Both the position numbers and the translations under genes were made by a program. A DNA stretch of 64,000 nt from NCBI GenBank assembly GCA_023457715.1, contig JAEWKR010000056.1:1-64000 (forward strand), read 5' to 3'. Below are positions 24,349-32,884 of this stretch, piece by piece. Below the pieces are notes generated by a model, which was given only the letters and a program-made list of their open reading frames with translations, searched no databases and was not told where the DNA came from. This stretch comes from Verrucomicrobiota bacterium (GTDB lineage: Bacteria > Verrucomicrobiota > Verrucomicrobiia > Opitutales > Opitutaceae). Numbering within the stretch: position 1 is the first letter of the stretch; each line of letters starts with the position of its first letter.

Positions 24349-27225
24349 TTACCGCCCCTCGGTCTTCTCCTCCCCGGAGTCGCGCAGCGACAAGACGAGC
24401 GTCGGGTCCAACGGATACCGCCCGAACTTCTCGCCGTAGATGGCCAGCCCCCCGGGCAGGGCCGGGTCGACCTCGAATCGGACCACGAACCTTTTCTCAG
24501 CCGCCGCGCGCCGCCACGCCTCTGCGGGGAGGGTCACTTGGAGGAGATAGCCGTACGAACCCGCTTCCCGCAGCTTTTTGTCGCGCAGCTGAGCATGCCA
24601 CGACAGCACCCCGCGGTGATCCGCCGGGTCGTCGCGCAGCGGCAGCGTTTCGGCCGCGATGCCGTTGATCCGCACGCGAACCTCGCTGGGGAAAGGCGTC
24701 GTGTCGGTCATGGGATACGAGTTTGGATTGGCAGACGGGTCGTGAGACCCCGCCCCCCGCATGAAATCGGCTTCGGCGTACGTGGCGCCTGGCCGATCTT
24801 TCCCGTGGAGGCGCTTGGCGGAGGCCTCGAACACCAGTGTGGCCCCGCCCACCTGCGCCGGAGCCAGGCCGTCTGGCCAGGCGACGTGGTACTCGAAATG
24901 GCCATGGCCCGCGCCGTTCACCTTGCGTCCGTCCAGAACCGCCCACTGCTTTTGCGACCAGCGCGCGTCGGCAAACGAAGCGGGCGCAAAGCGCAACAGA
25001 TGCGTCGACCCGGTACCGGCTAAGGCCGGCGCTACGGCTTTGGACGTGGCGCCGGCTTCAGCCGGTACCCCGCCACCCGCCATGCGCCGCTCTGACCGCG
25101 CCGCTTCTCCGCCGCCCACGGTGAACGTCGTAAAGTTGCGATGCAGCACAAGGCCAGCGTCGGTCTCCACCGTCATCGCCAGCACCGCCAGCGCGCGCTT
25201 CTCCGGCATCGTCACCCGAAGCGGCGCCAGGTCCCGGGCCATCCACGGCTGCACCCGCAGCCGCTGCGTGGACTCTCCATACGTCTCGTGCCGGCCGAGA
25301 AAGTCCCAGCCGTGAAGTCGGCTGCGCAGCACAACGCTGGCACCCGGCATTTCCGACGTCAGGGCGGAAAGATGAATCGGCACTTCGACGGTCGCGCCCG
25401 GGGCGGTCTCCCGACAAAGGTCTCCCCCCGGGGCCACATACCACGCGGAGTGGAGATCTCGCAGCGTCATCCCGGGCACGAATTCCTCGAGGCCGGTGAA
25501 CTTCTCGGTGCGATCATACCGGAAGTAACCGTTCCACTCGTTGATCACATCGTGGTGCTCGGTATAGAGCCAGCCGGCCACCTTCGGATGCCGGCGAAAT
25601 TCGTTGAGCATGATGTGATAATCCCACGACCAGTCGACGTCGCCCGTGCTGCCGTCGTAGCCCCATACGTTCCCGCACTCGCTGTTCAGGAGCGGTTGCC
25701 GGTCCTGTTTTCGCCCCCCGATGAAATTCCACGTGGATCCGGGAAACGTGTCGCGCGTGATCTGATCGAGCTGCTCGCGCCAGGCGTAACCCGGCAGATA
25801 GTCGTGCCAGGTGTTGAGGTCGGTCTCCGTATGGTCGCGAAGGTTGGGCGAATTGTCCTCCACCAGCCGCGTCGGATCGAGCGCTTTCGTCAGCCGGTAC
25901 ATGTCGACCACCCACGCCTGCGTTTCCGGGAGGTACACTTTCTGCCCGTCGGGCTGCTTGGTCTGCAGCCCCCAGGTTTCATTGAAGACGACCCAGCTGA
26001 AGATCGACGGATGGTTGAAGTCGCGATCGATCATTTGTCGCAGGGTGTAGTCGCTTTCCTGCTTCGCCTCGGCGGACGGTTCGCCCCAGCTGTTCGGCAG
26101 GTCCGCCATGATCAGCAGGCCCAGCTTGTCGGCCCAGTACAGCTTCCGCGGCACCTCGACCTTGATGTGCACCCGATTCCCGTTCAGGCCCAGGCGCTTC
26201 GACCTGAGAATCTCGTCCCGCATGAACTGATCCGTGGGAAAAGTATAGAACCCCTCCGGATGGTAGGATTGATCGAGGCTGAGCTGCAGGTAGACCGGCT
26301 TGCCGTTCAGCGCGACGTAGGGGAAGTCCGTCCCCGGCAGATTCACAACGTTGATCTTCCTAAGTCCAAAGTAGGTCGATACGCGATCCGCCCCCCCGGC
26401 TGCGGCGCCAACGCTCACGTCCAGCTCGTAAAGGAACGGGTCCTCGAGCGACCACAGGCGCGGCTGCGTGAGTGAGACGGTGGCGTGCACGTCGGTGCTG
26501 CCAGCCGCCACGGGCAGGGTCGCAACGGGCTGGCCACCGGTCTTGAAGTGGAGCCGCAGGGCGGCGCCGGCCGGCGCAGGCTCGCTCAGGGTGGCACGGA
26601 CGTGCACCGCCCCCCGGTCCACGTCTGGCGTGAAATGCACGCGCTGGAGATGAACCACTGGCCGGGCCTCCAGGTACACCGTCTGCCAGATGCCCTTTGC
26701 CGGCCCGTAGCCTTGCTTGCCCTCGAGTTTGAACGGCTGCGGCGTGTCATCGACGCGGAGCACGACCGACTGTGGCTGGCCCCAGGTCACGTGCGGCGTC
26801 AGCTCAAACTCGAACGGCGTGTAGCCCCCGCGGTGCGTCCCAAGCTGTCGGCCATCGAGCCACCCCTGGGTGACCCAGTCGCTCGCCCCGACCACCAGGA
26901 ACACCTTCTGGCCGCGCCAGGCCTCGGGTATCGTAATGTTCCGCTGATACCATGCGATGTCCGCCTCGCTCTTCACCCCCGACAGCGGCGCACCCCAGGG
27001 AAAGGGCACCGTGATCCGCTGCGTCCAGCCCTCGGTCCTCGCCGCCCACCCCGACCGTACGCCCTCGTTCGCAGCATCAAACTGAAAATTCCACTCGCCG
27101 TTGAGGTTGATCCAAGCCGCCCGTTCGAAGTCGGGCCGCGGGTGCTCCGGCAGCGGAATGCCCCCGAAGCCGATCGCAACAACTGCAATCGAGGCAGCAA
27201 ACAACCGAAGAGAGCGAAGGCGCAT
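24349..27225 (-). CDS. Glycoside hydrolase family 2 enzyme, exported
   Basis: 958 aa. A signal peptide (MRLRSLRLFAASIAVVAIGF) precedes a sugar-binding jelly-roll domain (RAAWINLNGEWNFQFD, WYQRNITIPEAWRGQKVFLV), an Ig-like domain and a TIM barrel. The acid/base Glu is in VVFNETWG (about E416) and the nucleophile is probably Glu in NSECGNVWG (about E516). The activity could be beta-galactosidase, beta-glucuronidase or similar; it cannot be told here. It acts in the periplasm or outside. A REP-like palindrome is read through in frame near residues 718-738. The start at 27225 is favoured; an ATG at 27246 is possible. Confidence 0.88.
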   Translation of the reverse strand: MRLRSLRLFAASIAVVAIGFGGIPLPEHPRPDFERAAWINLNGEWNFQFDAANEGVRSGWAARTEGWTQRITVPFPWGAPLSGVKSEADIAWYQRNITIPEAWRGQKVFLVVGASDWVTQGWLDGRQLGTHRGGYTPFEFELTPHVTWGQPQSVVLRVDDTPQPFKLEGKQGYGPAKGIWQTVYLEARPVVHLQRVHFTPDVDRGAVHVRATLSEPAPAGAALRLHFKTGGQPVATLPVAAGSTDVHATVSLTQPRLWSLEDPFLYELDVSVGAAAGGADRVSTYFGLRKINVVNLPGTDFPYVALNGKPVYLQLSLDQSYHPEGFYTFPTDQFMRDEILRSKRLGLNGNRVHIKVEVPRKLYWADKLGLLIMADLPNSWGEPSAEAKQESDYTLRQMIDRDFNHPSIFSWVVFNETWGLQTKQPDGQKVYLPETQAWVVDMYRLTKALDPTRLVEDNSPNLRDHTETDLNTWHDYLPGYAWREQLDQITRDTFPGSTWNFIGGRKQDRQPLLNSECGNVWGYDGSTGDVDWSWDYHIMLNEFRRHPKVAGWLYTEHHDVINEWNGYFRYDRTEKFTGLEEFVPGMTLRDLHSAWYVAPGGDLCRETAPGATVEVPIHLSALTSEMPGASVVLRSRLHGWDFLGRHETYGESTQRLRVQPWMARDLAPLRVTMPEKRALAVLAMTVETDAGLVLHRNFTTFTVGGGEAARSERRMAGGGVPAEAGATSKAVAPALAGTGSTHLLRFAPASFADARWSQKQWAVLDGRKVNGAGHGHFEYHVAWPDGLAPAQVGGATLVFEASAKRLHGKDRPGATYAEADFMRGAGSHDPSANPNSYPMTDTTPFPSEVRVRINGIAAETLPLRDDPADHRGVLSWHAQLRDKKLREAGSYGYLLQVTLPAEAWRRAAAEKRFVVRFEVDPALPGGLAIYGEKFGRYPLDPTLVLSLRDSGEEKTEGR
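25012..25069. repeat. REP-like palindrome inside the GH2 coding sequence
   Basis: Arms 25012-25032 and 25049-25069 (21 bp, 19 matching) are inverted copies around a 16-bp loop. On the coding strand it is translated as GVPAEAGATSKAVAPALAGT between two enzyme domains. The same GGTGGCGCCGGC core recurs on the minus strand at 51712-51750. Confidence 0.8.
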
Positions 27226-27340
27226 GATGAGAAGCTTTCGAACCATCCAAACGCAGGAACAGTCGGAATGCCAATCCCGATCCCAATCCAGATGGCCGCA
27301 AAAACGCGCAGAAGGCGCAAAAAAACATCGTCGTTCGGAA

Positions 27341-27370
27341 GTAGCGGGGAGCACCAGCGAGACGATCGGC
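27341..27370. repeat. Dispersed REP-like repeat, second copy
   Basis: gtagcggggagcaccagcga followed by gacgatcggc matches 3405-3434 at most positions (consensus GTAGCGRGGAGCRCCAGCGA). Two copies 24 kb apart in unrelated gaps point to a dispersed family. Confidence 0.6.
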
Positions 27371-27402
27371 ACCGCCCCGTGGGCACGGGCACCGCGGCTC
27401 CT

Positions 27403-27604
27403 CGTAGCGTAGGCGTCCCGCCTGCGTAAGGACGGGCACCCGAAGACCTGCAGTACTACCCCCGTTTGAAGCCAACCCTGCCGCGGGGGCATCCGCTTGC
27501 CAAAGCCAAATCGCGCCTGGGCCGTATCGTCTCACCTCTCGAGAGGGGCTGGCGGATTGATGCTCTAGGCTCCATCCTTACGCAGGCGGGACGCCTACGC
27601 TACG
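27403..27604. repeat. Perfect 30-bp inverted repeat with 142-bp spacer
   Basis: Arm 27403-27432 (cgtagcgtaggcgtcccgcc, then tgcgtaagga) is exactly complementary to 27575-27604. With one mismatch the match extends outwards through ggctcctcgtagcg. The spacer contains no ORF or transposase. It could be a non-autonomous mobile element or a pair of oppositely inserted REP copies. Confidence 0.85.
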
Positions 27605-27774
27605 ATGAGCCGCCAGACCGGTTCACACGCGGGACGCGTGCGCCATCGCAATCCTTATCCTACGGGTCTGACGCGTGATGATTCGCTCGCTGGGCCGGCA
27701 CACTTCCGTGATTTCCGTGTGTTCCGTGGGCACCTGGATTGCAACGTGGGCTCTCCCCTCTCACCTTTCACGGC

Positions 27775-28665
27775 ATGGTATCTTCTTCACCTCGCATTGG
27801 TTTTGTCGGCGTTGGTCGAATGGGCGCGAACATGGCGCGGCGGCTGAAGGACTGCGGGTACGAGATCACCGCGGTCTATGACGTGCACGGGCCATCGGCC
27901 GAAGCCGTGGCGGCGGAACTCGGCGCGACGGCGCCACGCACGCTTGCCCAGGTGACCGCTGCCGCCGACATCATCTTCACCGTGGTGACGGACGATTCGG
28001 CGCAGCTCGCCGTCTACGCCGAAACGGGCGACTCCCTCCTCAGCGGCGCTTCCGGCAAGCGCTTCATCAACTGCGCCACGCTCACCCCGAAGGTCCATAC
28101 CGAAGCCGCGCGTCGCGCGGCTGCCGCCGGCGCCGCCGCCCTGGAAGCGTGCATGGCCTCTTCCATCCCCCAGGCCCGCAACGGCACCCTCTACCTCATG
28201 TGCGCCGGCGAGCGCGCCCTCTTCGACGCCCTTGAGCCGCTCCTGCAACAACTCAGCAGCGCGCTCCGTTACATCGGCCCGGCCGGCACCGCGGCGCAGG
28301 TGAAGGCCCTCGTCAACATGGTCATGAACATCAACACCGCCGCGCTGGCCGAAGGGCTCGGCCTGGGCCAGGCGCTCGGTCTCGATTTGGATCTGTTGCG
28401 CGAGGTGTTCGGCCAGACCGGCGCCGCCTCGCAGGTCCTCAGGACGGATGGCGAGGACATGCAGAATCGGGCCCACGATTGCTATTTCTCGGCCGCCCAC
28501 GCCGCCAAGGACTCCACCATCGCCTGGGTGCTCGGCTGCGAGGCCGGACTCACGTTGCCCCTCGCCGCGGCCACCAAGCTCCAGTACGACCGCCTGGTCG
28601 CCATCGGCCGCGGCGGGCTCGATAAAAGCGCCGTGGCCGAGCTGACGTTCCGCGGCCGCGCCTAG
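27775..28665 (+). CDS. NAD(P)-dependent beta-hydroxyacid dehydrogenase
   Basis: 296 aa, family of 3-hydroxyisobutyrate dehydrogenase and glyoxylate/succinate-semialdehyde reductase. The Rossmann motif is RIGFVGVGRMGANMARRL (about residues 7-24). The substrate-binding segment is CMASSIPQARNGTLYLMCAG, and the catalytic Lys lies in GTAAQVKALVNMVMN. The C-terminal helical domain is complete (SAAHAAKDSTIAW). It probably reduces a small aldehyde acid; the exact substrate is unknown. The ATG at 27775 (MVSSSPRIGF) is chosen over 27739 because it fits the family. Next gene follows after 39 bp in the same direction. Confidence 0.88.
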   Translation: MVSSSPRIGFVGVGRMGANMARRLKDCGYEITAVYDVHGPSAEAVAAELGATAPRTLAQVTAAADIIFTVVTDDSAQLAVYAETGDSLLSGASGKRFINCATLTPKVHTEAARRAAAAGAAALEACMASSIPQARNGTLYLMCAGERALFDALEPLLQQLSSALRYIGPAGTAAQVKALVNMVMNINTAALAEGLGLGQALGLDLDLLREVFGQTGAASQVLRTDGEDMQNRAHDCYFSAAHAAKDSTIAWVLGCEAGLTLPLAAATKLQYDRLVAIGRGGLDKSAVAELTFRGRA

Positions 28666-28704
28666 CACCGGATCGTCTCGCCTAGCATCCCGTTCCACAG
28701 CGTC

Positions 28705-29616
28705 ATGAAGATCCTCGTCCCCGGTGCCTCCGGTTTGGTGGGTGCCGCCGTATGCCACGCGGCCGCACGTGCCGGCCACACGGTGGTCGGCTGGCATGGT
28801 CGTAATCGTCCACCGTCCGTCGCGGGCGCCGCGTTCTCGCAGGTCGACCTGACGGACGCCAAAGCGGTCGAAACCGCCGCCGCGGAGGCCGACGCCGAGG
28901 TCATTGTGAACTGCGCCGCCTTGTCGCAGCCGGCGATCTGTGAGCGTGAACCGGAGCTCTCACGCCGCCTGAATGTCACGCTGCCGGCGGTCCTTGCCCG
29001 CCTCGCCGAAACGAGCGGCTGCCGGCTGCTTCACCTGTCGTCGGAGCAGGTCTTCTCGGGCGAAACCGACCGCCCCTACCGACCCGATGACGCCGTCGCT
29101 CCCCGCAACGTCTACGGCCGGCACAAGGTGGAGAGCGAGCAACGGGTCTTCGACCGCGCGGGCAGTCTGGCCACCGTGATCCGCCCGCCGCTCATGGCCG
29201 GCAACAGCGGCGAAGGCACGCGCAGCCCCCATGAGCAGATGCTTGCCGCCTGGCGCGCCGGGCAGACGCCGAAGGCCTTCGTTGACGAATTCCGTCAGCC
29301 TTGCAGCGCCGACAATCTGGCCGCCGTGCTCGTCGAGCTCTGCTCCCGCCTCGATTGCGATGGGCTTTTCCATTGGGGAGGCCGCGAGCTGATTTCGCGT
29401 TACGATCTGCTCGTCGCGTTCCGCCGCCGCTTTGGCCTCAGCGAGTCAGCCGCACCCATTGCACGCCAGACCCGCGCGGAGGTGCCCGACGTGGCACGAC
29501 TCCGCCCGCGCACCCTGCCCCTCGACGTGAGTGCGCTCGCTGCGCGGATCCAGACGAAAGTCGAGACGCTGGACGACCTTCTCGGAACCCTGCGTTGGAC
29601 CACGCCCGCTGAATAG
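28705..29616 (+). CDS. RmlD-like NAD(P)-dependent reductase (extended SDR)
   Basis: 303 aa. The Rossmann motif MKILVPGASGLVGAAV is at the very N-terminus. CAALSQPAICE matches the RmlD pattern, HLSSEQVFSG gives the catalytic Ser region, and NVYGRHKVESE is the YxxxK motif. The family includes dTDP-4-dehydrorhamnose reductase and other sugar-nucleotide reductases. The other rml genes are not here, so a rhamnose role is not shown. It lies 39 bp after the dehydrogenase and they may form an operon, closed by a hairpin 20 bp downstream. Confidence 0.82.
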   Translation: MKILVPGASGLVGAAVCHAAARAGHTVVGWHGRNRPPSVAGAAFSQVDLTDAKAVETAAAEADAEVIVNCAALSQPAICEREPELSRRLNVTLPAVLARLAETSGCRLLHLSSEQVFSGETDRPYRPDDAVAPRNVYGRHKVESEQRVFDRAGSLATVIRPPLMAGNSGEGTRSPHEQMLAAWRAGQTPKAFVDEFRQPCSADNLAAVLVELCSRLDCDGLFHWGGRELISRYDLLVAFRRRFGLSESAAPIARQTRAEVPDVARLRPRTLPLDVSALAARIQTKVETLDDLLGTLRWTTPAE

Positions 29617-29635
29617 CCTCGCTTCCACGGAGAAG

Positions 29636-29693
29636 CCTCACGCAAAGGTCACAGAGGTCGCGAAGGTACACCCTTCGCGACCTTTGCGTGAGG
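29636..29693. terminator. Compact hairpin with two alternative stems between convergent genes
   Basis: 29636-29650 (cctcacgcaaaggtc) is the perfect complement of 29679-29693. An inner palindrome (aggtcgcgaagg against ccttcgcgacct) competes for part of the right arm. There is no long T run, so its role as a terminator is inferred from position. Confidence 0.65.
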
Positions 29694-29702
29694 CCATCCG
29701 CG

Positions 29703-32693
29703 TCAGTTCGCACCCGCGGGCCCCGGGACCTCGATCGTGCCGATCTCCAACGAGTCGTCCGATTTCGCCAGGCGTACCGTCATCACCTGCTCCTTCTGCT
29801 CTGCGGTGCCATAACCCGTGATGACCCGGGCTTGCGCGGTGATGGGGCCGAGGGCGGTCTGGCGGTCGTCGCCGAAATAGTGGAGCTTCACGACATACTT
29901 TCCCGGCTTGGGATCGCGGAGCATGAATTCCTCCGGGCCATAGCCGCGCGTGAAGTCGCTGGACATCCGCCCACCCTGGTAAGTGAGCGCATTCTTGTAC
30001 GACGCCTGCTCGCCATTGGGATCGTCCACCCAAAGATCGATGTCCGTCGCGTCCGCGTCCCAGGTCAGAACCACCCGCAGGCCCACGGGCAGCGGTTTCA
30101 GCAGGCGGGAATCGATGCGCGACAAGTCAAGTGTCTGCCCGCAGGTCGCGATGAGGGCGTTCATCTCCGTGAGGGCGAGTCCCTCGATATTCCGGAAACG
30201 CTCGTCCCAGGATTTTTCCGCCAGCTGCCAGAGCAGGTCGACGGCGCGCTGGTAGTCTTTCAGCGCGGCGCAGGCATGCGCCAGGTCGCGCAGGCTTTGC
30301 GGCTCCTCGGGACGCAACCGCAACACCTCCTCCAGGATCGGCAGTGCCAGCGCCGGCTCGCCCAGTTCAAGCAGCCGCTGCGCGAGCACCCGCAGCAGCG
30401 GCGGATTCTCGAGCTGCAGCTCGGCCAGGTTCGATAGCACCTGCAAACCAAGCGTCCGCTCCTCGTGGCGTATCAGCCAGTCGCTTACGTCGAGGAAGAA
30501 GCCGGGTTGCTGGCTTTGCGTGGCCCGTTCCTCGAGATAAACGGCCTGACGTTCCTCGGCCCTGGCCACTTCCAGCCGCTCGAGATAGGCGGCGTTCGCA
30601 TTCCATCGCTTCAGCGTCACCGTGGTGGCCGGCCGCATGGCCTCGGTGGTCGGCGCATCGTGGCCTGCTCCCGGGGCCCGGAAGGAGGCTCGGGCGCCCG
30701 AGGTGACTCGCGACCCCGCCAGCGTCGTGCTCGCCGTGTAGCCGACGTCCGCAGCGGCGGACACTTCGAAGGGCGAAAGCGTCACGATTTCCTCCCCGAG
30801 ATCCTCGATCACCCCGGGCTGCGCGGGGGCGGGCGCAGGAGCAGCGGAGAACGTCGGCTCAACGCGCTGGCCAGGCAGCGGCGGAATCGGGACCGTCGAA
30901 GAGTTGAAGGGCGCCGGGTCTTGGTGCGGTTCTTCCGGACGCGCCCCCTTGGGGAACGCCCGTTTCCACCAGGCGATCCGGTCCTGATACTGCGCCGCCA
31001 CGGCATCAAGGTGGCTGCGGCGTTCCTTTGTCGGCCGTGCGCGGTTCGCGCGACGCAGCCGCTCCCACCCGTCCCGCAGCTCGGGCGGGGGCTCGACGTC
31101 ATAGCGAGCATAGTCGTTCACCGTCTCCAGCACGAGCAGCGACGTATCCGCGGTGACGATGCCGAACTGCTGTGCGGTCCGACGGATGTCCGACCGGCGG
31201 TCCGTCCGCTCGCCCGCGAGCGCGTTGATCTTTCCCGCCGCCCAGGCGCGCGGTGCGAGGTCTGAAACCATCCGGCCCTGTTCGACCTGCAGCGTGATCG
31301 ACTCCACGGGACCTCCGGACGTGCCCACTTCCAACCGCACGGTCGCGGCCCTGCCCAGGAGGCGTCCTGTCACGATCACCCGCTGGTCCGACACCGCGGT
31401 TCCGATCAATGGAAAGAGCTCGGCAACTTGCTCCGGGTTGCGCTCCACCCGCAGCACACGGGGGCGCTGCGCGCGCGCGGCCTCCGCGGCCGCGAAGGGA
31501 GTCGATTGCAATAGATCCAGGACCCCGCCCCCGGTGGACTCCGTGAGTCGGCGCAGCCGGGCGTGGTCTGCCGCGGCATTGCTTACCACCGCCTGCACCG
31601 GCCGCGCGAATGTCACGTCGCGGACGCGCCCGAAATTCAGCAGACCATCCGTGAACCATAGCCACTCATCGACGTCGGCGCCCGGGACAAAGCCGTCCAG
31701 GCCGGTGGCGCCGTCGTAAACAAGCCCATCCAGGCGCTCGCGGAGCGCCTTCCAGTCGCCGCCCCGGACCTCGACGGTAACGGGTGCGGTGGCCACATGC
31801 CGCACCACGACCAGGCGAACGGCGACGTCCGGCACTGCGGCGAACCAAGCGTCCAGGAAGGCGAACTCCCGCGCGTGGTCCCGTGCGGCCCCGGAGGCCG
31901 ACGCATCCCAGAGCAGTCCCACCACGCGTGGCCGCTCCCGGGCCGCCGGGCGCGTCGCCACCGGCATCTCCGCCACGAAATAGTGGCTCCCCGCGCGTTG
32001 GCCGGTGATCACCGCGGGCGTCGTGGTCGGGGGCAGTTCCAACTCGATCACGCCTTCGGCCTGGAAATCCTGTCGGGTCACGACCAGCCGTCGCGCGTTC
32101 TCCCACGCCGGCAAAGTGAGCGGCAGCGTCGTCTTGACCTTGGCTGGTTCACGCGCCCCCGTGAGGACGTTGAACTCCAGCCGGAAGGTCTTCACCGGAT
32201 GCTTGAAGTTCAACGGCAGGCGATAGGCTGCCGCATCCGCGCGGCGGATGTCTTCCTGATAAGCGATCACGACCCGGCGGGTGCCGCGTGCCGGAATCGG
32301 AAATACCCGCGCGCGGTAGTTGTTGCCGGCCGTTTGTTCGAGCAGGCCGGGATCGACCCGTCGCCGCTCGATCTCCTCGAAGATGACGCGCCCGCGGTCC
32401 TTCTCGATGGGCACCGCCTCCCGCAGCTGTCCGCTGATATCGAGGGCAAAGCGCACCACGGTCTGGCCGGCGAGGAGCGGAAACTCGAAGGTTCCCTCGA
32501 GCTGTCGCGCATTGGGGTTGCGGAAGGTCAGGTCGAACGTCGTGAGCGCGACGCGCCCCGCGACCTCGGTGGTGACCGTGGCGGTTTCCACCGTCACCGG
32601 CTGTTCGGCCGCGACGCTCATGATCTGACTGCGCAGGGGCAGCGACGAAAGGAGGACGACGCAAAGGGTCCGCGCCAGAAGACGTAGTTGCAT
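29703..32693 (-). CDS. Exported VIT / VWA-like / DUF2135 protein with a TonB-receptor-type motif
   Basis: 996 aa. A signal peptide (MQLRLLARTLCVVLLSSLPL) is followed by a VIT domain (about 35-165: GRVALTTFDLTFRNPNARQL, IFEEIERRRVDPGLLEQT). A degenerate VWA-like domain has a DASAS MIDAS element near 263. A linker carries VTLSPFEVSA and GYTASTTLAGSRV near 634-662. TPR-like helices and a C-terminal DUF2135 domain (VLTWDADATDIDLWVDDPNG, then YFGDDRQTALGPITAQARV) follow. Function is unknown; such proteins may be surface or periplasmic scaffolds. The start at 32693 gives the signal peptide; its leader ctctcctcttcccct has no SD. It is divergent from the porin gene. Confidence 0.82.
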   Translation of the reverse strand: MQLRLLARTLCVVLLSSLPLRSQIMSVAAEQPVTVETATVTTEVAGRVALTTFDLTFRNPNARQLEGTFEFPLLAGQTVVRFALDISGQLREAVPIEKDRGRVIFEEIERRRVDPGLLEQTAGNNYRARVFPIPARGTRRVVIAYQEDIRRADAAAYRLPLNFKHPVKTFRLEFNVLTGAREPAKVKTTLPLTLPAWENARRLVVTRQDFQAEGVIELELPPTTTPAVITGQRAGSHYFVAEMPVATRPAARERPRVVGLLWDASASGAARDHAREFAFLDAWFAAVPDVAVRLVVVRHVATAPVTVEVRGGDWKALRERLDGLVYDGATGLDGFVPGADVDEWLWFTDGLLNFGRVRDVTFARPVQAVVSNAAADHARLRRLTESTGGGVLDLLQSTPFAAAEAARAQRPRVLRVERNPEQVAELFPLIGTAVSDQRVIVTGRLLGRAATVRLEVGTSGGPVESITLQVEQGRMVSDLAPRAWAAGKINALAGERTDRRSDIRRTAQQFGIVTADTSLLVLETVNDYARYDVEPPPELRDGWERLRRANRARPTKERRSHLDAVAAQYQDRIAWWKRAFPKGARPEEPHQDPAPFNSSTVPIPPLPGQRVEPTFSAAPAPAPAQPGVIEDLGEEIVTLSPFEVSAAADVGYTASTTLAGSRVTSGARASFRAPGAGHDAPTTEAMRPATTVTLKRWNANAAYLERLEVARAEERQAVYLEERATQSQQPGFFLDVSDWLIRHEERTLGLQVLSNLAELQLENPPLLRVLAQRLLELGEPALALPILEEVLRLRPEEPQSLRDLAHACAALKDYQRAVDLLWQLAEKSWDERFRNIEGLALTEMNALIATCGQTLDLSRIDSRLLKPLPVGLRVVLTWDADATDIDLWVDDPNGEQASYKNALTYQGGRMSSDFTRGYGPEEFMLRDPKPGKYVVKLHYFGDDRQTALGPITAQARVITGYGTAEQKEQVMTVRLAKSDDSLEIGTIEVPGPAGAN

Positions 32694-32884
32694 AGGGGAA
32701 GAGGAGAGCAGTGAGGGGGTACGACTCGTTGGACGTGTCGTGGTTACATCTTTCTGTACGGCGTCGGCGCTTCCTTGGATGCAACGACTGGCGGTTCGCC
32801 CCCACCCGGTGACACTTCGCCACCACGGGATTGCGGCCCGGACAGAGATCAGCCGGTCTCCGGCCCGTTCCAGCTTCCCCACCC

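Larger units (their letters stand above)
27226..27774. other. Gene-free 549-bp divergent region rich in repeats
   Basis: It lies between the divergent GH2 and beta-hydroxyacid dehydrogenase genes. It holds the REP-like repeat at 27341-27370 and the long inverted repeat at 27403-27604. Degenerate short repeats (gcgcagaaggcgcaaaaa near 27307; ttccgtgatttccgtgtgttccgtg near 27704) are also present. No convincing ORF was found. Promoters for both genes must lie here but no clear -35/-10 pair stands out. Confidence 0.6.
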
